Assembly: GCA_013002925.1 (NCBI GenBank)
Contig: JABDLQ010000472.1
Location: 1 to 6,771 of the forward strand
Direction: 5' to 3'
Origin: Gammaproteobacteria bacterium
GTDB taxonomy: Bacteria; Pseudomonadota; Gammaproteobacteria; Steroidobacterales; SZUA-146
DNA: 6,771 bases
Shown: in pieces, positions 6,635 to 6,771 of the stretch
Layout: each line of letters opens with the position of its first letter
Numbering within the stretch: the stretch's first letter is position 1
Notes under the pieces: model-generated
What the model saw: only the letters and a program-made list of their open reading frames with translations
What the model was told of the DNA's origin: nothing
Databases searched by the model: none
Made by a program: the position numbers and the translations under genes

Positions 6635-6771
6635 TTATCAGACAAAGCGATCACTGAACGACAGGGGTATTGGCTAGATCACCTCAAAGCGGCTGAGGCC
6701 AGCGGGACCCGCCTGGTCGAATACGCCAAAACGCACAACAAGCATGGCCATCTCACTGGATGACGTCGAAC
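6635..6771 (+). pseudogene. tnpA: IS66 accessory protein TnpA-like, broken and cut by window end
   Basis: The frame read from 6635 gives LSDKAITERQGYWLDHLKAA, then EASGTRLVEYAKTHNKHG, then a stop at 6761-6763. The pattern ERQxYWLDHLxAAEASG...L..YAK is that of the IS66 TnpA N-terminus (a Xre/HTH-like accessory protein of about 100 residues or more; role in transposition not well understood). Two defects are visible. First, a GGAG sequence (6625-6628) is followed at the right distance by TTA, and no ATG, GTG or TTG exists in this frame between the upstream stop at 6584 and the conserved part. Second, the frame stops early, whereas skipping one base near 6749 would continue as HGISLDDVE, which fits the family better. 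Both suggest decay, although a sequencing error could explain the second. Confidence 0.5.

Larger units (their letters stand above)
6560..6771 (+). mobile_element. Left end of an IS66-family insertion sequence, probably decayed (right part outside window)
   Basis: From memory, IS66-family elements begin with GTAA, usually GTAAGCG, followed by a small accessory gene tnpA. Here GTAAGCGCTTAATTAACGGC starts at 6560. A reading frame resembling the N-terminus of IS66 TnpA begins about 70 bases later. The terminal sequence contains two overlapping palindromes, TAAGCGCTTA (6561-6570) and TTAATTAA (6568-6575). The right end and the 8-bp target duplication cannot be seen; if the boundary is correct, the left duplicate would be GGATATGT (6552-6559). 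The call rests on the terminus and the TnpA-like peptide together; either alone would be weak. Confidence 0.55.

Noticed and set aside
1..6771. CRISPR array, tRNA, rRNA or riboswitch.
   Set aside because: No regularly spaced repeats and no recognisable structured RNA were seen; nearly all of the window is protein coding.

Overview
The window holds one co-directional, tightly packed gene cluster on the + strand, followed by a short non-coding stretch that runs into the broken end of an insertion sequence. It opens inside a pyruvate:ferredoxin (flavodoxin) oxidoreductase gene (nifJ/por type; only the C-terminal half is present). Next come a dihydroorotate-dehydrogenase-like flavoprotein and a complete frdCAB set encoding a fumarate reductase (quinol:fumarate oxidoreductase) with a single diheme cytochrome b subunit. 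No tRNA, rRNA or CRISPR array was seen.

Layout: 2-1897 PFOR C-terminal part; 1875-2891 DHOD-like protein, overlapping the PFOR end by 23 bp; 2892-2947 a 56-bp gap containing a possible 11-codon mini-ORF; 2948-3700 frdC; 3702-5654 frdA, one base after frdC; 5651-6436 frdB, overlapping frdA by four bases (ATGA). The spacing argues for one transcription unit with translational coupling, possibly with an extra entry point at the gap before frdC. From 6437 to about 6559 there is no gene, only a small hairpin. From about 6560 the sequence looks like the left end of an IS66-family element (GTAAGCG terminus, then a TnpA-like reading frame). Its first gene has no recognisable start codon and seems frameshifted, so it is probably a decayed copy. 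The window ends inside it.

How the genes may work together: PFOR oxidises pyruvate to acetyl-CoA and CO2 with reduction of ferredoxin or flavodoxin, or runs in reverse as pyruvate synthase. FrdCAB uses a low-potential quinol (menaquinol type, inferred from family resemblance) to reduce fumarate at the membrane. Together they fit anaerobic or microaerobic mixed-acid metabolism with succinate as electron sink. They also fit two steps of a reductive TCA route. The DHOD-like protein lacks the usual catalytic Cys/Ser segment of true PyrD, so its substrate is unknown; its position suggests a redox role linked to PFOR or to the fumarate/succinate couple.

Organism: a bacterium with anaerobic capacity. 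The Frd proteins resemble the Wolinella/Campylobacter type in gene order and motifs. The moderate GC content, codon use and IS66 remnant would also suit a proteobacterium outside that group, so the taxon cannot be fixed from this window.
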